A stretch of 14,547 nt of DNA from CBDUBU01 sp965365465 (GCA_965365465.1 CBDUBU010000079.1:1-14547); one strand, 5' to 3'; counted from the stretch's first letter, positions 6,613 through 14,508 are shown. Notes: generated by a model from the letters alone, not told the origin. Made by a program: numbers and translations.

Positions 6613-8133
6613 ATGGTTCTCAATCTCAAAGTCGTAGCGAGCACGCTGGGCGCTCTGTTGTTTTTTCTCGGCGTGTCCTTGCTCGTTCCAATGGGCGTTG
6701 CCGTGGGTTATGGAGAGCGTTCCTGGTGGGGGTTCGGTCTTACCGCGTTGCTCTCGCTTGCAGTAGGCGCCGGGGCCTGGTACAAGTTGGGAGGCCCCAT
6801 GCAGCGCGACGCGGACCTGCGCCTGCGCGAGGGTTTCGCCATTGTCTCGATGTCCTGGCTGGTGCTTTCGCTCGTGGGCGCCCTGCCCTATGTGTTTACC
6901 GGTGTGCTCGACTCTTACACCGACGCCTTTTTTGAAACCATGAGCGGCTTCACGACGACCGGCGCCACGATTCTCGGGGGAGCTTATACGCCTGAGATCG
7001 AAGCCATGCCGCACGGCTTCCTGTTCTGGCGAAGCCTCACCCACTGGCTCGGCGGAATGGGCATTATCGTGCTCACCCTTGCGATAATGCCCATTCTTGG
7101 CGTAGCAGGAATGCAGCTTTTCAAGGCGGAAGTGCCTGGCCCTTCTTCCGATAAGCTCACGCCCCGCGTGCAGGAGACTGCCAAGAACCTCTGGTTCATC
7201 TACGTCGGCTTTACCATCATCGAAATCGTTCTGCTCGCTCCGGCTACCGGGTTGTTCGACGCCGTGAACCATGCCTTTGCCACCATGGCTACCGGTGGCT
7301 TTTCCACGCTCAACGGCTCCGTCGCAGACTATGACTCAGCTTACATCGACTGGGTCATCACGGTTTTCATGTTTCTGGCCGGGATGAACTTCGCGCTGCA
7401 TTATCGCCTGTTGCGGGGCAGAGCGATAATCCTGTTCCGGGATACCGAATTCAAGGTTTATGCAGCAATCGTCCTGGCAGCCTCCCTCTCGGTCACGTTC
7501 GGCGTCTGGCGGCCTTCCGTGCGTATTCTTGCACGCGCCGAGGATGTCGCGGTTGCCTTTGAAGGCTATAGCTCATTCCTGGATGCGCTGCGCTACGGGG
7601 CGTTTCAGGCCGTTTCGATCATCACGACGACCGGCTTCGGCAGCGCTGACTATGAGATATGGGGGCCTCTCGCGGTCGGCACGCTGTTTATCCTTTTCTT
7701 CGTCGGCGGCATGGCCGGGTCAACGGGCGGAGGCGTCAAGGTGGTGCGGCACGTGCTGTTTGTCAAGAACTCGTACAAGGAGATCAACCAGCTCGTGCAT
7801 CCGCAGGCGGTGATCCCGATCCGGCTGAATGGGCGGGTGGTGCCGCAGGAGGTGATGCGCGAGGTCCTGTCTTTTTTTGCCCTGTACTTCGGGTTGATCG
7901 CCTTTGGCACGGCTGTGATGGCGCTCATAGGACTCGACCTTCTCAGCGCATTGGGGGCTACGATCTCCTGCCTGGGCAACATCGGCCCTGCCTTCGGATC
8001 TTTTGGCCCTACCGAGAACTACGCACACGTCCCGATGCTCGGCAAATGGATCCTGGCGCTGCTCATGATGGCAGGCCGTCTGGAGATCTTCACCGTGCTC
8101 ATCCTTTTCGTCCCGGCCTTCTGGCGACGCTAG
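6613..8133 (+). CDS. trkH: Trk K+ uptake channel subunit TrkH
   Basis: A 506-residue K+ channel-like transporter of the inner membrane. The four pore loops of the SKT family are visible: FTTTGAT (G117), MATGGFS (G228), IITTTGFG (G341) and LGNIGPAFG (G458), each with its filter glycine. Other family features are HWLGGMGIIV at 144-153 and the intramembrane-loop/gate region GGMAGSTGGGVKVVR (365-379), which closes the pore between loops 3 and 4. ATG 6613 gives an N-terminus that begins just before the first helix, as in homologues; an open frame further upstream overlaps trkA and is not expected to be translated. It works with TrkA, encoded immediately upstream. Slightly longer than the usual ~483 residues, with no sign of damage. 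Confidence 0.96.
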   Translation: MVLNLKVVASTLGALLFFLGVSLLVPMGVAVGYGERSWWGFGLTALLSLAVGAGAWYKLGGPMQRDADLRLREGFAIVSMSWLVLSLVGALPYVFTGVLDSYTDAFFETMSGFTTTGATILGGAYTPEIEAMPHGFLFWRSLTHWLGGMGIIVLTLAIMPILGVAGMQLFKAEVPGPSSDKLTPRVQETAKNLWFIYVGFTIIEIVLLAPATGLFDAVNHAFATMATGGFSTLNGSVADYDSAYIDWVITVFMFLAGMNFALHYRLLRGRAIILFRDTEFKVYAAIVLAASLSVTFGVWRPSVRILARAEDVAVAFEGYSSFLDALRYGAFQAVSIITTTGFGSADYEIWGPLAVGTLFILFFVGGMAGSTGGGVKVVRHVLFVKNSYKEINQLVHPQAVIPIRLNGRVVPQEVMREVLSFFALYFGLIAFGTAVMALIGLDLLSALGATISCLGNIGPAFGSFGPTENYAHVPMLGKWILALLMMAGRLEIFTVLILFVPAFWRR

Positions 8134-8173
8134 AAGATGTCATGGACGTTGACCGTGCGTTTTCCTGAGCGGG

Positions 8174-8303
8174 CAACACCCTCCGGCGCTTCGCGCCACC
8201 TCCCTCGGAGGGAGGGGTTGGCTGCGCCTGTCGCAAGCTTTCCAGTCAGGCAGAAAGCAACCGTCCCCTGGAGGGGGCTGCCCCGCAGGGGCTGGGGGTG
8301 TTG
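8174..8303. repeat. Structured GC-rich intergenic repeat, copy A
   Basis: A 130-base element whose ends are inverted copies: CAACACCC at 8174-8181 and GGGTGTTG at 8296-8303. Inside are several hairpins in series: GGCGC-ttc-GCGCC, CCTCCCT-cgg-AGGGAGG (about 8199-8215) and GCCCC-gca-GGGGC near the right end. The 20 bases from 8202 are identical to a stretch of copy B. It lacks coding capacity, so it resembles a MITE- or REP-like non-autonomous repeat. Confidence 0.65.
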
Positions 8304-8331
8304 TTGCTCGACGAAGGCGCTAAAAAGGGGG

Positions 8332-8464
8332 AAACACCCTTCGGCGCTTCGGCTGCGTCCCTCGGAGGGAGGGGTTGGTTCTGCCCGACATAACAGTTTC
8401 CGCTTTGGCGCACGGGGTTTGGTCTGACGTAAGGCAACCGCCCCCGCAGGGGCTGGGGGTGTTG
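8332..8464. repeat. Structured GC-rich intergenic repeat, copy B
   Basis: Second copy of the element, about 160 bases downstream of copy A and in the same orientation. Ends are AACACCC (8333-8339) and GGGTGTTG (8457-8464). The left hairpin block and the right end (GCAGGGGCTGGGGGTGTTG, 8446-8464) match copy A closely, whereas the middle (about 8380-8430) is unrelated. Conserved stems with a divergent centre suggest that structure, not sequence, is maintained. Confidence 0.65.
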
Positions 8465-8480
8465 AGCTTGCGCGAAGACG

Positions 8481-8512
8481 GTAAAAGGAAAAAGAAGCCC
8501 GGAGAGGCCGGG
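8481..8512 (-). terminator. Rho-independent terminator of the glycoside hydrolase gene
   Basis: On the minus strand CCCGG, loop CCTCT, CCGGG is followed by CTTCTTTTTCCTTTTAC. The T-rich tail supports intrinsic termination. It lies about 60 bases beyond the restored stop codon at 8574 and about 95 bases beyond the shifted-frame stop at 8606. Confidence 0.65.
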
Positions 8513-8573
8513 GGCATTCTCCTTCACAGCGCTTGCTGTAAGATGCATGACACGCTTTAGCGCCGGAGCGCGC

Positions 8574-8774
8574 TCACGGATCATCTGCCAGGACGACGCG
8601 CAGGGCTATGTCTTGCCGGTACGCGGGCGCTTCGAGCGCGAGCCGTCCGCCTGTATGCCGCCGCCGCTCCTGCTTCCGGGAATCGCCTGTCGTGACATCG
8701 AGCCAGATAATCTCATAAGCGCCCGCAGGTATTTCAAGGACCAGATCGCCCCGGAGCCGCCCGTCCAGGTATAT
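8574..8774 (-). pseudogene. Displaced C-terminal segment of the glycoside hydrolase (out of frame)
   Basis: Bases 8774 down to 8574 encode, in a different frame from the upstream gene, 66 residues that read as the natural end of the enzyme. It begins IYLDGRLRGDLVLEIPAG and continues AYEIIWLDVTTGDS, then RLALEAPAYRQDIALRV, a compact all-beta C-terminal domain of the kind that follows the catalytic barrel in these enzymes. Removing two bases near 8775-8779 (a GC step within GGCGCG) joins it to the upstream frame as ...KAYA-IYLDG... and gives 487 residues. This is either a real frameshift mutation or an assembly error. Confidence 0.8.
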
Positions 8775-10039
8775 GGCGCGTACGCCTTTCCGGGATCTGC
8801 AAGGGCTTCCTGGAAAGCGCCCGGCGCCAGCGCGACGACCTTCCGATCCGGGCGCATACGGACAAACTCAAAACCCTCGATAAAGCGTTTCAAAATTCCG
8901 AGTTGCTTGCGCAGGGCGGGGCTGCCGCCGCCGGGCGCCTGGTTTGTATCTTCGCCTTCCGGAGAATCAACGGTGAAGGAATAGTCCAGGTTGTTGAACA
9001 GCGCCCCCCCTGCCAGCATGAAGTTCCACGCGATACGGCGGTAGGTGCTGTCGGCGGCTCCTGAAAATCCGGTTTCGTCCAGGCCGATTGGACGATCCCA
9101 GCCGTAGTTGAGCGAAACGGCTTCCGGATAGGCGTAATGAAAGTTCAGGATGGAGACGGCCGGATCAACGTCGTAAAGCGGATAGCGGAAGTTCGTATAG
9201 TTCTGCGCGATCAGATGCCGGTTGGGGAGCGCAGACTCCTCCTGCTGAATCACCGAAGCGATGCTGCGCTGCCAGGCAAGTGATGTTTCGGTGGGATACT
9301 CGACGCGGTTCATCCACTGTTCCTGCCAGTCTGCCAGGTACGGATTGACCGGGCCGGGCAGATAATGGTTATCAGCCCAGGGTTCGTTCTGGATCTCGTA
9401 GATGACGTTGTCGAAGGGGTTCAACGCCTGAACGATCCGGCGCACCATTCGCTCTTGATGCGCCATCAGGTTGCCGTTTTCCGTCGTGTGTACGCGGCGA
9501 AGCTCAACGATGTCCGTACCGTTGACGTTGTTGGCCGGGTTGAGCGGGTTAATGCGCCACTGTGCATCGCCGTAGATGGAGGAAAAAAGCGTAACCTCCA
9601 CGACGATGTCGCGCTCCGCTGCCGCCCGGATGAAGTCTTGCAGGCGATTGAAATAGCCGTCGTCCCAGCGGCTCAGGTCGAACTTGTTTCCGCCATCCCC
9701 GTTGCCCGGCTGCTCGCTTCGCGCCCACGGCGCAAGAACGCTTCCCTGTTGCGGAGCCAGGGTGTTCTTTTCGATTCCAAAAGCGCCCGGAGGCTCGTAG
9801 TAGGAACCTGTAAAGATCCGGGTGTAGTTCAAGCCGTCTCCGGCAAGCGCATCGAGGTAGGGCGTGTAGTCGAAATCGGCATTCAGCACGCCGCCGTAAT
9901 GCTCGCCTGACGTGACAAGCACGGTTGGGCGATTCTGAAACAGGAAATAATGCGGGTTGTCCGGGTGAAGCCGGATCGGTTGGGCAAGAGCGGCCCCGCT
10001 CAGGGCAAGCATAACCAGCAAAACGGACAGCTTCGTCAT
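8606..10039 (-). CDS. Secreted clan GH-A glycoside hydrolase (cellulase/GH5-like), C-terminus frameshifted
   Basis: As read, 477 residues. A signal peptide is clear (MTKLSVLLVMLALSGAALA, residues 1-19), so the enzyme is exported. The body is a TIM barrel: SGEHYGGVLNADFDYTPYL at 44-62, then YEIQNEPW with N218-E219 as the probable acid/base, and IGLDETGF with E322 as the probable nucleophile. The 103-residue spacing of the two acids suits clan GH-A. The polysaccharide substrate cannot be predicted. After A421 the reading frame is wrong: the remaining residues (PYTWTGGSGAIW...) are Arg/Ser/Gly-rich and unlike a domain, while the proper beta domain continues in another frame to 8574. I start at ATG 10039 because it places the signal peptide at the N-terminus; an upstream ATG (10108) would bury it. 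The NhaP gene lies 138 bases upstream on the same strand. Confidence 0.82.
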   Translation of the reverse strand: MTKLSVLLVMLALSGAALAQPIRLHPDNPHYFLFQNRPTVLVTSGEHYGGVLNADFDYTPYLDALAGDGLNYTRIFTGSYYEPPGAFGIEKNTLAPQQGSVLAPWARSEQPGNGDGGNKFDLSRWDDGYFNRLQDFIRAAAERDIVVEVTLFSSIYGDAQWRINPLNPANNVNGTDIVELRRVHTTENGNLMAHQERMVRRIVQALNPFDNVIYEIQNEPWADNHYLPGPVNPYLADWQEQWMNRVEYPTETSLAWQRSIASVIQQEESALPNRHLIAQNYTNFRYPLYDVDPAVSILNFHYAYPEAVSLNYGWDRPIGLDETGFSGAADSTYRRIAWNFMLAGGALFNNLDYSFTVDSPEGEDTNQAPGGGSPALRKQLGILKRFIEGFEFVRMRPDRKVVALAPGAFQEALADPGKAYAPYTWTGGSGAIWSLKYLRALMRLSGSMSRQAIPGSRSGGGIQADGSRSKRPRTGKT

Positions 10040-10146
10040 GGCCGGATTTTCGCCGAAAGGATGCAGGAAGGCTACGCAAATGAACGAGCGTAAAGTTTCA
10101 GGACGCAAAATAACAAACGCGCCGCCCGCAAGCTTTGTGCAGCAGA

Positions 10147-10168
10147 GCAGGTTGCAGAAATAACCTGC
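10147..10168 (-). terminator. Hairpin just downstream of the NhaP gene
   Basis: GCAGGTT (10147-10153) pairs with AACCTGC (10162-10168), 8-base loop. On the minus strand it begins 9 bases after the NhaP stop codon. No T-run follows. It may be a weak terminator or an mRNA 3' stabilising structure before the glycoside hydrolase gene. Confidence 0.4.
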
Positions 10169-10177
10169 CGGACCCGA

Positions 10178-11455
10178 TTACGTATGCTGCGCCTCTGCTT
10201 CGCCTTCCTGCATCCCGCCGTCATCACGTTGGAAGCGGCCCGTATCAAGAAAGCGCATCACCGGAGTAGCTGTGATGCCGTGAACCACAACCGACAGCAG
10301 CACGATGAATCCCACGACCGTCCAGAGCACTTCCGCCTTATCGAAATTGGTCTGCCTGAGACCGTAACCCAGGTAGTAGATGGAACCCATGCCTCGGATG
10401 CCGAAAAAGGAGATCGCCGCTTTTTCCCTGAAATGCAGCTTCAGCCCGGCCAGCCCGGCCATGCCTGCAAGCGGGCGGAGCACGAAAACCCCGACGATGC
10501 CTACCGCCACGATCTCCCAGGAGAGGTTGCGGAGCACGTCGCCTGCCAGAATGCCCCCCAGCAGAATCAGCAGCACGGCCATCAACACGCGCTCGATGTC
10601 GTCCGTAAACTTGTGCAACACCCGGTGGTATTCGTGTCGGCGCTCGTACTGGCGCAGCGTCAGCGCCGCCACAAAGACGGCGATGAAGCCATACCCGTGA
10701 ATGAATTCCGTGAGGGCATACGTCACCAGCGTCAGCGCCAGCGCGACGATGCCTTCCTCCGTATAGGGCCGCTCCGACTTTGCCGAAAGCCGAAAAACGA
10801 TGAAGGCCACGAGCCGGCCCGCGAGAACACCCATGACCAGCCCCACGCCGATCTTGTAGAGAACATCCACCAGCAGCCAGTCTACCAGCCACTTCTCCGG
10901 ACGGAGTCCCGCCACGGCCATCAAAATGGCGAGGTTGGTGAAGGGGAAAGCCAGACCGTCATTGAGGCCCGCCTCGGAAGTGAGCGCAAAGCGGACTTCG
11001 TCGTCCTCGCCTTCCAGCGGCGCAGGCGACTGCACATCAGCGGCGAGCACCGGGTCAGTCGGCGCAAGGGCAGCCCCGAGCAATACCGCCGCCGCCGGGC
11101 TGAGACTGAGCGCCCACCACCCCAGCAAGGCATAACCGGCAATACACAAGAGCATCGTCACGCTCAACAGGCGCCAGGTAGCGCCCCAGCTTGCCCAGCC
11201 CACCGGGCGTTCCAGCTTCAAGCCTACCCCCATCAGCGCGATAATGACGATCAGTTCCGTCAGCCGCTCTACGGCTGTACGGTAATAGAGCACATCCGGC
11301 GTTTCCAGCCTTGCCGACACGGCAAACAGCACGGCCCCTATAGCCAGATACAGCATCGGGAAGGAAATGGGCTTCTGATGAAGCAAATGCGGCATCCAGG
11401 CTGCCCCGAAGCCGGCCAGCCCGATCACCAGCAACCAGATGTCATAGGTGTCCAT
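10178..11455 (-). CDS. nhaP: CPA1-family Na+(K+)/H+ antiporter, NhaP type
   Basis: A 425-residue inner-membrane antiporter with about 12 hydrophobic segments. The CPA1 signatures are both present: APTDPVLAADV (T133-D134) and LTSEAGLNDGLAFP (E161, N165-D166), the latter supplying the ion- and proton-binding acid of TM5-TM6. GIRGMGSIYYLGY near residue 350 matches the conserved TM10-11 Arg-Gly region. Such proteins exchange cytoplasmic Na+ or K+ for external H+, supporting pH and salt tolerance. The acidic tail (MQEGEAEAQHT) is short, and no cytoplasmic regulatory domain is attached, unlike the upstream Kef fusion. ATG 11455 fits family length. It follows the Kef gene by 85 bases on the same strand, so co-transcription is likely, with a small GCAGCG-TTTG-CGCTGC hairpin in the gap. 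The transported ion cannot be told from sequence alone. Confidence 0.92.
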   Translation of the reverse strand: MDTYDIWLLVIGLAGFGAAWMPHLLHQKPISFPMLYLAIGAVLFAVSARLETPDVLYYRTAVERLTELIVIIALMGVGLKLERPVGWASWGATWRLLSVTMLLCIAGYALLGWWALSLSPAAAVLLGAALAPTDPVLAADVQSPAPLEGEDDEVRFALTSEAGLNDGLAFPFTNLAILMAVAGLRPEKWLVDWLLVDVLYKIGVGLVMGVLAGRLVAFIVFRLSAKSERPYTEEGIVALALTLVTYALTEFIHGYGFIAVFVAALTLRQYERRHEYHRVLHKFTDDIERVLMAVLLILLGGILAGDVLRNLSWEIVAVGIVGVFVLRPLAGMAGLAGLKLHFREKAAISFFGIRGMGSIYYLGYGLRQTNFDKAEVLWTVVGFIVLLSVVVHGITATPVMRFLDTGRFQRDDGGMQEGEAEAQHT

Positions 11456-11479
11456 TCAGTACCCACGATTCGAGACGCA

Positions 11480-11495
11480 GCAGCGCAAACGCTGC
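11480..11495 (-). promoter_or_regulatory. Small hairpin between Kef-EIIA and NhaP genes
   Basis: GCAGCG (11480-11485) and CGCTGC (11490-11495) form a perfect 6-bp stem with a 4-base loop, 25 bases before the NhaP start. A T-rich stretch (TTTTTCTTTT on the minus strand) directly follows the Kef stop but is not preceded by a hairpin. Role unknown. Confidence 0.3.
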
Positions 11496-11540
11496 AAGAA
11501 ATGACCCCGAGAAACGCGCCCGGAGACGGGAAAAGAAAAA

Positions 11541-13841
11541 TTACCGGGATTCCTGAAAGCTTTCTGCCTCGGCATAACGCCGCCGTTCCGCTGCGCGAAC
11601 CAGACGCCGCAGTTCCTCCGGTCCTTGCGCCGTCTCCCAGCGTTCTTCAAATCGTGGACTCTGCACGATCTGGGCGATGGCCGAGAGCGCACGCAGATGA
11701 AACGTGCGCTCCTCTCGTGAACGAACCAGCACGAAAAGCGCGCGCGGCGTTTCCCCCTCTCTGGGAAAAAGCACGCCCTCCCTGGCGCGGGCGATGACCA
11801 GGTGAAACTGACCAGGCTTGTCGATAACGAAATGCGGCACGGCAAGCCCAGGCGCAATGAGCGAGCTGGATTCTGCTTCCCGGTCGAGCATCCGGCGCGT
11901 CAGCGCGTCCGGGGCCATCGAGAGAACAGGCGAAAGCTCGCCCGCCGCCATCCCGAAGAAGGCTTCAATCGTCACCTGTTCGCTCAGGTCGAGAACGGGC
12001 GCGGACTCCACGAGGCGGTCGAACCGGTCATGAGCAACCGCGATGCTGTCCCGTCGCGGCTGGTGACTGAGAACGACCATTTTGTCTCCCCGTCTCAGGC
12101 TCAACCCCTCGTGAAGCGGCAGCGTCTGATCGTCACGCAGCAGCACGAGAGGAAGCGAGCGGGCGTTCGGTTCCTGCCGGGTAAGGACATCGCTGAGGGA
12201 GGAAGCCTCTTTCAGTTCGAGTTCGGCTTCCCGGACGGAGCGCTGCTGGACCCAGTGGTTCCAGAGGCCGAGATCCACAGGATTGCCGAAAAGCATCGTC
12301 GCACCCAGCCTTCCGAGCACGGCTTTATGGCCGGCTCCCTCCTTCCCCATATGCAGGATGTGAATGTTGGGGATAAAGAAAACATCGCGGGCGAGTTGCG
12401 CGACGAGCGTATTCACCTCCGGGTTGGGCGTGAGCGCGATCAGGGTATCGGCCTCCGCCGCGTGGGCTTCGCTCAGGACGTTTTCCTGGAGCGCGTTGCC
12501 GCGAATGGCGGTAAGCCCCTCGGCGCGGGCATCCCGGCAATGTTCGACGTTCGTATCGACCAGCCATACCGGACGTGTTTCCTGAAGGCGCTTTGCCAGA
12601 TACCGGCCCAGCGGCTCGGCGCCCAGGATGAGCACGCCACGCCGTTCTTCTTCCGTACGCACGAGTTCACCGCGCCGCCGCAGCCAGTCCGTCCCCCATT
12701 TGAGAAACAGCGGGACAGCAGCCGTCGTGAAAATCGCCATGAAAACGAGGATCGAGAAGATCTCCGGGGTAATCAGGCCCATCTCCAGCGCGATGCCGGC
12801 CACAATGATCTCAACGGCGCCGCGACCGTTCATGCCCGCGCCAATGGCCAGCCCCTCTCGCCAGCCGTAGCCGGTCGGCAGGTAGAACAGCGCGGTTCCC
12901 AGCACCTTCCCCAGCGTTGCGACAACCATGATAGCCAGAAACAGCCCCAGGTCTGCCTGGAAAACGCTGAAGGAGACCTCGAAACCGGCTGTCACGAAAA
13001 AGATCGGGGCCAGGAAGCCGATGGAGGCATCCTGAACGGCGTGCATCAGGCTTTGCGAAAGGGTGCGCCCGAGCACATTTTCGCGCAGGAAGAGGCCCGC
13101 GATGAAAGCGCCCAGAATGGAATGCAGGCCGGCAAGCTCGGCCAGTTCACCGAACAGGACAGCAATCAGCAGCACGAGCGTGAAGTTGAAGGTGCGTCCG
13201 GTCAGCCCCCAGTCCGACAGCCGCCGCCCCAGCCACGGAAAGGCTTTCAACCCTATCAGCGTCGTGACGGCAAAAAAAGCGACAATGCGGAGGGCGATGA
13301 ATCCTATTTGCACGAGGTCGATGCTGCCCTTCTCAGCCACTCCCAGGATGGCCGCAAAGATGATGAGGGAGATCGTATCGGAAATGAGAGCGCCCGCCAT
13401 CATCACATGGGCTACCCGCGTGTCCAGCAGCTTCAGATCGACCAGGATGCGCGACTTTGTTGCCAGCGACGTGATGCCGGCGGCAATGCCGACGAACAGA
13501 CCGGCCATGACCGTACCGCCAAACCAGCGCACCGTCAGAAAGGCCATCACGAACGGGGTAATGAACCCGCCCAGCGCCGCCAGGGCGCCCGGCCAGGAGA
13601 CCTTTTTCAGGTCGCGCGGGTCCACTTCCATGCCTATGTAGAGCATCATAAGCAGCACGCCCACTTCGGCAAGCACAGCGATGGCCTCGCTTCCGTGCAA
13701 AATGCCCAGCAGGGGCGGTCCCAGCACGATGCCGGCCAGCAGCTCGCCCAGCACGGCGGGATAGCCGACGCGGGAGGCGATATTGCCAGCCACCCAGGCC
13801 GCCAGCAACACGAGAAGCAAATTGAGTAAACTCAGTTCCAT
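11541..13841 (-). CDS. Kef-type (CPA2) cation/proton antiporter fused to TrkA-N/TrkA-C and PTS EIIA (fructose/Ntr) domain
   Basis: A 766-residue fusion. Residues 1-385 are a CPA2 exchanger with about 12 helices: GYPAVLGELLAGIVLGP at 26-42, the discontinuous TM region ALISDTISLI with D155, and GAGMNGRGAVEIIVA at 334-348. Residues 400-515 are a TrkA-N-like Rossmann domain (VLILGAEPLGRYLA) with an imperfect glycine motif but D429 at the end of strand 2. Residues 535-595 resemble TrkA-C. Residues 618-752 match EIIA of the fructose/nitrogen type: LIAPGLAVPHF carries the expected phospho-acceptor His (H670), and FHLRALSAIAQIV carries the second conserved His (H715). Stand-alone EIIA(Ntr) controls K+ transporters in proteobacteria, so the domain probably regulates this exchanger by phosphorylation; that is inference. 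No EI or NPr gene is in the window. The gene lies 84 bases downstream of the Dabb gene and 85 bases upstream of nhaP, all on one strand. Confidence 0.92.
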   Translation of the reverse strand: MELSLLNLLLVLLAAWVAGNIASRVGYPAVLGELLAGIVLGPPLLGILHGSEAIAVLAEVGVLLMMLYIGMEVDPRDLKKVSWPGALAALGGFITPFVMAFLTVRWFGGTVMAGLFVGIAAGITSLATKSRILVDLKLLDTRVAHVMMAGALISDTISLIIFAAILGVAEKGSIDLVQIGFIALRIVAFFAVTTLIGLKAFPWLGRRLSDWGLTGRTFNFTLVLLIAVLFGELAELAGLHSILGAFIAGLFLRENVLGRTLSQSLMHAVQDASIGFLAPIFFVTAGFEVSFSVFQADLGLFLAIMVVATLGKVLGTALFYLPTGYGWREGLAIGAGMNGRGAVEIIVAGIALEMGLITPEIFSILVFMAIFTTAAVPLFLKWGTDWLRRRGELVRTEEERRGVLILGAEPLGRYLAKRLQETRPVWLVDTNVEHCRDARAEGLTAIRGNALQENVLSEAHAAEADTLIALTPNPEVNTLVAQLARDVFFIPNIHILHMGKEGAGHKAVLGRLGATMLFGNPVDLGLWNHWVQQRSVREAELELKEASSLSDVLTRQEPNARSLPLVLLRDDQTLPLHEGLSLRRGDKMVVLSHQPRRDSIAVAHDRFDRLVESAPVLDLSEQVTIEAFFGMAAGELSPVLSMAPDALTRRMLDREAESSSLIAPGLAVPHFVIDKPGQFHLVIARAREGVLFPREGETPRALFVLVRSREERTFHLRALSAIAQIVQSPRFEERWETAQGPEELRRLVRAAERRRYAEAESFQESR

Positions 13842-13925
13842 TTTCTTTCGTCAGGGGTGCGCCTACCCGTTTGTTTCTGCGGGGAGGAAGAATGATCCGG
13901 CCCTCGCCTGTCCGCTCTCAGCCCT

Positions 13926-14354
13926 CTAAAACTGCGGTGGAACGGCATCATAGACGATTACACGCTCCCAGAGATGGGCATAGTTGTCGACAAACTTCAG
14001 ATGATCCGGATGCGTTTGATAAGCATCCTGAACGGCTTTGTCAGCAAAGATGAACGTGATCGAAAAGTCGTAGGAGTTGTCGATCACCTCGCGGCTGGTC
14101 GCGGCAGGCACGCCGATGTAGGCCGTATCTATCAGGTCAATCTTGCTCAGGCCGGTGATTCCCTCGTGCAGGGCGCGCCGGTCTGCATCGCTGCTCGGAT
14201 TCTTGAGCCAGAAAAAGACGGTATGGACGAACGGCCCCTCCGGCGCTGCTTCATGCACCGCGCTGACCTGTATGCTTTCGATTTTCGGGGCGCTCTGCGC
14301 CTGCGTGAGCGCCGGGAGCAGCAACGAGAAGGCGACAAGAAAGAGGACTTTCAT
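13926..14354 (-). CDS. Secreted Dabb (stress-responsive alpha/beta barrel) domain protein
   Basis: A 142-residue exported protein. A signal peptide covers residues 1-19 (MKVLFLVAFSLLLPALTQA, then Q-S). The Dabb domain spans about 42-138: it opens with FVHTVFFWLK (H44 is the family-typical His) and includes YQTHPDHLKFV at 112-122 before the final beta strand VIVYDAV. Dabb proteins are dimeric ferredoxin-like barrels; some are stress-induced and some are polyketide cyclases, and most bacterial members have no known substrate. Export is the odd feature, since many Dabb proteins are cytoplasmic. No clear ribosome binding site precedes ATG 14354. The Kef fusion gene follows after 84 bases on the same strand. 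Confidence 0.87.
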   Translation of the reverse strand: MKVLFLVAFSLLLPALTQAQSAPKIESIQVSAVHEAAPEGPFVHTVFFWLKNPSSDADRRALHEGITGLSKIDLIDTAYIGVPAATSREVIDNSYDFSITFIFADKAVQDAYQTHPDHLKFVDNYAHLWERVIVYDAVPPQF

Positions 14355-14508
14355 GCAGAGATGGGAATAGCGTGGTGGTTTATTGCAGGGCTGTGCGCTG
14401 AAGCTGCTCTGGAGTCAGAGGAAGCCTGTTTCTTCAGCAGCGGGAAAGGATCCAACCCGCCGCCGCGAGCAATGATCCTCCCGAATTGCTGGGGCGCGGT
14501 CTGATCCC

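Larger units (their letters stand above)
8134..8573. other. Repeat-rich gap between convergent trkH and glycoside hydrolase genes
   Basis: No gene is visible in these 440 bases. The contents are two copies of a structured GC-rich repeat (8174-8303 and 8332-8464) and a minus-strand terminator (8481-8512). Open frames through this stretch are low-complexity and cross the repeats, so I treat them as spurious. Confidence 0.7.

Noticed and set aside
8137..8560. Short open frames in the gap after trkH
   Set aside because: They cross the GC-rich repeats, are low in complexity, and have no start signal or conserved motif.
9365..9910. 181-codon plus-strand open frame opposite the glycoside hydrolase
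   Set aside because: It is antisense to the TIM-barrel coding region, which has a signal peptide and catalytic motifs.
10184..11797. Long plus-strand open frame opposite the NhaP and Kef genes
   Set aside because: It is antisense to two clear transporter genes. Its composition (His, Gln, Arg, Pro-rich) is typical of a shadow frame, with no recognisable domain.
11802..13829. 675-residue plus-strand open frame opposite the Kef-EIIA gene
   Set aside because: It mirrors the codon phase of the real gene and is rich in His, Gln, Arg and Glu without any motif. The minus-strand product is unmistakable.
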